The notes below the pieces were generated by a model. It saw only the letters and a list, made by a program, of their open reading frames with translations, had not been told where the DNA came from and ran no database searches. DNA of 11,716 bases from CAZQQN01 sp964549595 (lineage in GTDB: Bacteria; Bacteroidota; Bacteroidia; CAILMK01; CAYYUA01). The DNA lies in contig CAZJWK010000090.1 of NCBI GenBank assembly GCA_964549595.1, positions 1 to 11,716 of the forward strand. Reading direction: 5' to 3'. This document shows, in pieces, positions 7,888 through 11,716 of this stretch; the first letter of the stretch is position 1, and the number at the start of each line of letters is the position of its first letter. The position numbers and the translations under genes were made by a program.

Positions 7888-9528
7888 TCAATCCTCCATA
7901 AAAACTTCGGTGAAATCAAAATTATTACTGTCAAACAATCCTTGGTCGCTTAATTTCAATTCAGGGATAACCAATAAAGCCATGAAGGATAGGGTCATGA
8001 AAGGAGCACTTAGGGATGAACCCCATTCTTTAGCCTTCTGGTCCAGTGCTTCATATTGACCGGCAACCCAATAACCATCCTCATTGGACATCAAACCCGC
8101 AACCGGTAAGGGCAAAATCGATTTATAATCACCGGAAGCCACGGAAACACCTCCCTGATGTTCCATGACCTGATTTATTGCTTCCACAATGTCTTGATCT
8201 TCTACTCCTATTGCTAACACATTGTGGCTGTCATGGGCTACACTGGAAGCAATCGCCCCCTGCTCCATACCGAAATTTTTAATAAAAGCCACTTCAGGCG
8301 CTTCTTTTTCATAGCGGTTTACGATTACCATCTTCAAGACATCATCCTTTGGATTGCTGTAAGCATAACCTTTTTTCTTTGTGATGAGTCCTTTTTCCCC
8401 TTTTGTGACCAATTGGCCATCTTCGGGCAAAATGGCCTGAACCCACTCACTATCCGCAAATATGGCAATATCCTGGGTAGTGACCGGGCCATTTTGAAAA
8501 TTGTTAATGGGCTTCTCATTGACGGATTCAATTTTTGTTACGCCGTCTTCCGCCACTAATTTGCCATCAACATACGTTTGGTTAACGCTGAAATCTTCCA
8601 GGTTATCAACAACAATAAAATTCGCCTTATCCCCCTCTTGCGCTAAACCACATTCCAATCCATAATGCTTCACCGGATTATAAGTAGCCGCTTTAATGGC
8701 CTTCATTACATCAATCCCTTCTTCGTTAATGGCCCTCCGCAATAATTCATTGATATGACTTTTTACGAGGTCATCCGGGTGCTTATCATCTGAACAAAAC
8801 ATGATTTTTTCCGGAAATTCATCCACCAAAGCAATCAAAGCCTCGAAATTTTTAGCAGCACTGCCTTCCCGGATGATAATGTTCATACCATATTTCAGCT
8901 TGTCCAGGGCTTCATCCTTGGTATAGCATTCATGGTCAGTGGAAATACCGGCTTCAATGTATTTCCGTGCATCTTCTCCCCTAACGCCCGGAGCATGACC
9001 ATCCATAGGCTTTTGGAGTTTTTTAGCCACCATTAACCTTTTCCAGACATCTTCGTCTTTATTGATAACGCCCGGATAATTCATCATTTCAGACAAGTAC
9101 TTCACCTCGTCCCGCCTTAACAATTCTTCGATTTCATCAGGCCCAATCTCCGCCCCGGCTGTTTCAAAAGGTGTTGCCGGCACACACGAGGGCGCCCCGA
9201 AATTGAAATAAAAAGGGACTTTTTTCCCGTTTTCAATCATGAAGTTCACTCCTTCAACACCCATCACATTCCCGATTTCGTGCGGGTCAGACACAGTGCC
9301 CACAGTACCATGAACCACGGCCAGGCGTGCAAATTCAGAGGGGATCAGCATGGAGCTTTCCACATGCACATGCGCATCAATCAAGCCAGGCATGATATAC
9401 TGCTTATATTGCTTATCCTGTTTGGTTATTTTTGTGATACTATTGCCCTCTAACTGTACCTCTGCCGGGTAAATCTCTCCTTGCACCACATCCACAAAAT
9501 TGCCCTGAACTTTTTGTTTTTTCGCCAT
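7888..9528 (-). CDS. ade: Adenine deaminase
   Basis: The product has 546 residues, the normal length for the AdeC-type amidohydrolase that converts adenine to hypoxanthine and ammonia in the cytoplasm (purine salvage). Visible motifs are PGLIDAHVHVESSM at 47-60 with the HxH metal site, VSDPHEIGNV at 79-88, LSEMMNYPGV with E147, DGHAPG at 176-181, STDHE at 196-200 and CSDDKHP at 245-251. These include the histidines and acids of the binuclear metal centre. The C-terminal family domain is present, with SVAHDSHNVLAIG and GGVSVASGD at roughly 430-470. The start is ATG at 9528, and the end runs into the lpxH start region. The leader is probably about 200 nt and includes the assembly gap. There is no sign of truncation. 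Confidence 0.95.
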   Translation of the reverse strand: MAKKQKVQGNFVDVVQGEIYPAEVQLEGNSITKITKQDKQYKQYIMPGLIDAHVHVESSMLIPSEFARLAVVHGTVGTVSDPHEIGNVMGVEGVNFMIENGKKVPFYFNFGAPSCVPATPFETAGAEIGPDEIEELLRRDEVKYLSEMMNYPGVINKDEDVWKRLMVAKKLQKPMDGHAPGVRGEDARKYIEAGISTDHECYTKDEALDKLKYGMNIIIREGSAAKNFEALIALVDEFPEKIMFCSDDKHPDDLVKSHINELLRRAINEEGIDVMKAIKAATYNPVKHYGLECGLAQEGDKANFIVVDNLEDFSVNQTYVDGKLVAEDGVTKIESVNEKPINNFQNGPVTTQDIAIFADSEWVQAILPEDGQLVTKGEKGLITKKKGYAYSNPKDDVLKMVIVNRYEKEAPEVAFIKNFGMEQGAIASSVAHDSHNVLAIGVEDQDIVEAINQVMEHQGGVSVASGDYKSILPLPVAGLMSNEDGYWVAGQYEALDQKAKEWGSSLSAPFMTLSFMALLVIPELKLSDQGLFDSNNFDFTEVFMED

Positions 9529-9609
9529 AGTACTGACTGGTTGTTTTTTGCAAACTTGTCTAATCTTTACACACTTATATTAGTTCTAATTGTCTCATTT
9601 ATTTCGTCA

Positions 9610-9619
9610 NNNNNNNNNN
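9610..9619. other. Assembly gap
   Basis: Ten Ns in a row mark a scaffold gap or unresolved bases. The true length is unknown. The sequence on both sides is AT-rich and non-coding, so no gene is visibly broken, but part of the adenine deaminase leader is missing or uncertain. Confidence 0.99.
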
Positions 9620-9750
9620 TTAAATTTTTCATCCCGCACAAAAAACCTCTTATTCCTAATGTAATTTAATCCGCTTTTTTCAAATGATTAAAAAGCATTC
9701 AAAAGAAGGCCAACTATTACCAAGAATAGGCTAAACAATTATTTTAAGGA

Positions 9751-9783
9751 CAAAATTATACCAATACCGCTACCACAATACAA
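9751..9783 (-). promoter_or_regulatory. Probable promoter of the adenine deaminase-lpxH unit
   Basis: On the minus strand, TAATTTTG (plus-strand 9751-9758) matches TAnnTTTG fully. TTG elements stand with a 17-bp spacer (9776-9778) and a 22-bp spacer (9781-9783), both within the known range. Transcription would start near 9744 and give a leader of about 215 nt to the ATG at 9528, crossing the assembly gap. Confidence 0.45.
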
Positions 9784-9832
9784 CAATTTGAACTTATAAT
9801 TTAGGCGGAATAAAAAATTGATTCTTCAAACA

Positions 9833-11716
9833 TCACTTCACTACATGAATACTGCCCACTCTTCGAAGATTTTCCCCTTGATACCCATGGGCAGTGATGA
9901 TGTAATGGAAGGTGTTAATAGGTACCGGCTTACCGTCATACCTACCATACCATTTAAAATCCGGTTTGTTTGATTCAAACAGAATTTCTCCCCATCGATC
10001 AAAAATAATCACCCTGAAATCAGTAACGTGACGGGCTTTAACGCTAAAATAATCATTTATACCGTCTCCATTTGGGGAGAAAGCACTTGGCACGTATAAT
10101 TCCGGGGGGACAATGACATTGATGGGTTTGCTTATTGAATCTCTACAACCTTCTTCATTGGATGCTTTAAGGGTAACATAATAATCTCCTGTATCATGGT
10201 ATTTATGAGTTGGTTCCGGGTTTTGATAGCTTATCCCGTCACCCATATTCCATAAATAATTGTCTGCAAACAAGGAGTTATTTTTGACTTTTAATTGATC
10301 TTGTTCCAAATTATACTTTGGCGGATTATCCGGTTTTAAAATTTTAAAATCCGCCATTGGATTAGGCCAAATATGGATAGGGTAAAAGGTGGTATCCCTG
10401 CAACCTTGGTTATTGGTAACAATTAACCTGGCATTATAGAATCCTGGATTGTTCAAGGAAAGACTAATAGTCTTTTTATCCTTTAGCTCCCCTTTTTTGA
10501 TACGCCATTGAAAATTATCAGCGTTAACACTGGCATTGGCAGATAAAAGGGTATCAACCGGGGCACAAGCTTCAAATCCCTCAAAGTTACTTTTGGCTTT
10601 AATCTTTATAAAATCAACAATACGAGAAATTGTGGTATCACAACCAAATTGATTTACAGGTCTGGCTTTTACGACTCCGCTATCTGACTCATTATCCCAT
10701 TTAACCATTATAGAATTTTGATTATTCAAATAGGAGTGAATGGTTCCATTTTCTAAATTCCAGTGTATAGTATCTATGTTGTTTCCATTTCCAGCGGTTT
10801 TAAATTCCACTTTATACGGATGATTCACATTGGCACAGGGCTCAAAATTTCCTGAAAGAAAAGGTTTAGGAGGTTGCTTGATTTTTATTTCTTCTTTAAG
10901 CGTGGTATCGCAACCGAAAAGGTTTCTTACCATTACCTTAACTTCTCCGGATTCAGAATTATTCCACTGAATTTCCACTTGGTTAGTATCTTTCTGCGAA
11001 ATAATATTTCCGTTTCTGACCTGCCAATCATATTCATAACCCAGTCCTTTAACAGCCCTGTAAACATGTTTACTATTTGCACATACAGTTTGGGGGCCCT
11101 TTAAAGAAGTATTAGGCCTGGGCTTTACTTGAATATCTTTTTTAAAAGTGGTATCGCATCCTTTATTGTTTATTTCTTTCAATGTAATCTTAGGGTCTGT
11201 CCGTTTTCTCCAATTCACTTCTATTCTATTGGTCCCTGAGCCAGATTTAATGCTACCACCTTTAATGGTCCAATTAAATTTTGAACCTTGGGTTTTAGGA
11301 GTTTGATAAAAATGGTTTGAATATTCGCAAACTTCGCTTTCTCCCATGATAAACCCAGAAGGACGATTTTGGATAACAATAGTTGTATCAATTATCGTAT
11401 CACATCCGTAGGAATTTCGCTCTATTAATGATAAAACACGTTTTCCGCTGGATTTAAAATCAATTTTAACATTATGGTTACCATAACCTTGAGAAATAAC
11501 GTTACCATCTAATTTCCATATATAATACGAATTAAAATTTTGTGGAGAGCTAAAATAATTATGGTTAGTATAGGCACAAATAGTATCAGGTCCTAAAATA
11601 GTCACTTTTGGTTTTGGATCAATGGCTATCTTTTTATCAATTAATGTATCACACCCTTCATCATTGGTTTCTCTTACTTTCACTTCACCATCTCCCCTCG
11701 TGCCCCAGTCAACCGT
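9833..11716 (-). CDS. Large secreted repeat protein with PKD-like domains and a type IX secretion C-terminal domain (5' end outside the window)
   Basis: The frame is open to the right edge; a GTG at 11683 is internal, since the residues beyond it (WGTRGDGEVKV) continue the repeat pattern. The visible 627 residues contain five PKD-like units ending in NxxGCDT or a close variant, then two ending in GCRD(T/S). The last unit has a classical PKD core (YLWNMGDG, HKYHDTGDYYVTL). The protein closes with a gliding-motility-associated C-terminal domain of about 85 residues: VPSAFSPNGDGINDYF, IFDRWGEILFES, and a final strand ending HVVK. That domain directs export through the type IX system to the cell surface (type B signal). 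Most repeats carry a second Cys in a C-x(4)-H-x-Y segment (CAYTNHNY, CEYSNHFY, CANSKHVY, CANVNHPY). A role in adhesion or as a surface stalk is likely but not shown. The stop is TGA. Confidence 0.9.
   Translation of the reverse strand, partial: TVDWGTRGDGEVKVRETNDEGCDTLIDKKIAIDPKPKVTILGPDTICAYTNHNYFSSPQNFNSYYIWKLDGNVISQGYGNHNVKIDFKSSGKRVLSLIERNSYGCDTIIDTTIVIQNRPSGFIMGESEVCEYSNHFYQTPKTQGSKFNWTIKGGSIKSGSGTNRIEVNWRKRTDPKITLKEINNKGCDTTFKKDIQVKPRPNTSLKGPQTVCANSKHVYRAVKGLGYEYDWQVRNGNIISQKDTNQVEIQWNNSESGEVKVMVRNLFGCDTTLKEEIKIKQPPKPFLSGNFEPCANVNHPYKVEFKTAGNGNNIDTIHWNLENGTIHSYLNNQNSIMVKWDNESDSGVVKARPVNQFGCDTTISRIVDFIKIKAKSNFEGFEACAPVDTLLSANASVNADNFQWRIKKGELKDKKTISLSLNNPGFYNARLIVTNNQGCRDTTFYPIHIWPNPMADFKILKPDNPPKYNLEQDQLKVKNNSLFADNYLWNMGDGISYQNPEPTHKYHDTGDYYVTLKASNEEGCRDSISKPINVIVPPELYVPSAFSPNGDGINDYFSVKARHVTDFRVIIFDRWGEILFESNKPDFKWYGRYDGKPVPINTFHYIITAHGYQGENLRRVGSIHVVK
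10136..11656 (-). repeat. Tandem PKD-like coding repeats of 81-90 codons
   Basis: Seven copies of the unit-ending GC(D/RD)(T/S) block have their lower edges at 11645, 11396, 11150, 10904, 10634, 10391 and 10136. The steps are therefore 249, 246, 246, 270, 243 and 255 bp. All are multiples of three, so each step is a whole unit of 81-90 residues. The 270-bp unit is longer mainly because of an insertion before its core tryptophan (TAGNGNNIDTIHW). At DNA level the block (GGTATCRCAACC-like on the plus strand) is well kept, while the rest of each unit has diverged, so the duplication is old. Confidence 0.85.

Larger units (their letters stand above)
9529..9832. other. Intergenic region without genes
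   Basis: This 304-bp AT-rich stretch lies between the start of the adenine deaminase gene and the stop of the secreted repeat protein, both on the minus strand. It holds the ten-N gap and a probable minus-strand promoter at 9751-9783. No convincing coding frame, terminator hairpin or RNA gene is seen. A second, weaker -7-like box (CAAGTTTG on the minus strand, plus-strand 9551-9558, one mismatch) lies close to the adenine deaminase start without a -33 element. Confidence 0.6.

Noticed and set aside
9481..9669. Plus-strand open frame across the N gap
   Set aside because: It depends on the unknown bases for continuity, overlaps the start of the adenine deaminase gene and encodes no recognisable features.
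9540..9740. Purine riboswitch in the adenine deaminase leader
   Set aside because: No arrangement of conserved loops or three-way junction could be recognised by eye, and part of the sequence is missing.
10136..11656. The repeated GGTATCRCAACC-like blocks as a CRISPR array or regulatory repeats
   Set aside because: They are spaced in multiples of three at about 250 bp and encode the conserved GCDT/GCRD protein motif, so they are coding repeats.
11683..11683. GTG at 11683 as the start of the repeat protein
   Set aside because: The frame stays open to the window edge and the residues beyond it belong to the same repeat type, so the gene begins outside the window.

Overview
This window looks like a draft chromosomal contig from a member of the Bacteroidota. 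Three things support this. The long gene at the right edge ends in a gliding-motility-type C-terminal domain (the type IX secretion sorting signal, type B) after a string of PKD-like repeats. Several intergenic regions carry the phylum's characteristic TAnnTTTG -7 promoter box. Shine-Dalgarno sequences are weak or absent. A run of ten Ns at 9610-9619 marks an assembly gap. No tRNA, rRNA, CRISPR array, insertion sequence or phage gene was seen.

Left part (1-7105): a block of membrane glycosyltransferase-type genes. After the tail of an unidentified gene (3-137) come two paralogous multi-pass proteins facing each other (258-1735 on +, 1801-3129 on -). The first is split by a -1 frame change in a T5A6 run. 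The second is the last gene of a minus-strand operon that starts with a polyprenyl-phosphate-sugar synthase-like GT2 enzyme (4633-5370) and continues with a GT-C-type membrane protein (3138-4598). Divergent from this operon, across a 202-bp control region, is an ArnT/PMT-like family 39 glycosyltransferase (5573-7105). Together these suggest that the GT2 enzyme loads a sugar onto a lipid-phosphate carrier in the cytoplasm, and that the membrane enzymes use it on the periplasmic side to decorate lipid A, a surface glycan or exported protein. The acceptor cannot be read from the sequence.

Middle part (7109-9528): a two-gene minus-strand unit of adenine deaminase followed by the lipid A enzyme LpxH (UDP-2,3-diacylglucosamine diphosphatase). 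Its 3' end meets the family 39 gene with only 3 bp between the stop codons.

Right part (9529-11716): a 304-bp intergenic stretch holding the assembly gap and a probable promoter for adenine deaminase. It is followed by the 3' end of a large secreted repeat protein on the minus strand, which runs off the window.

The most interesting points are the frame change at 1059-1069, which coincides with a canonical slippery heptamer and a possible downstream stem; the compact lipid-linked glycosylation locus; and the regular 81-90-residue cysteine-bearing repeats of the surface protein. I found no clear evidence of an entirely new type of system.
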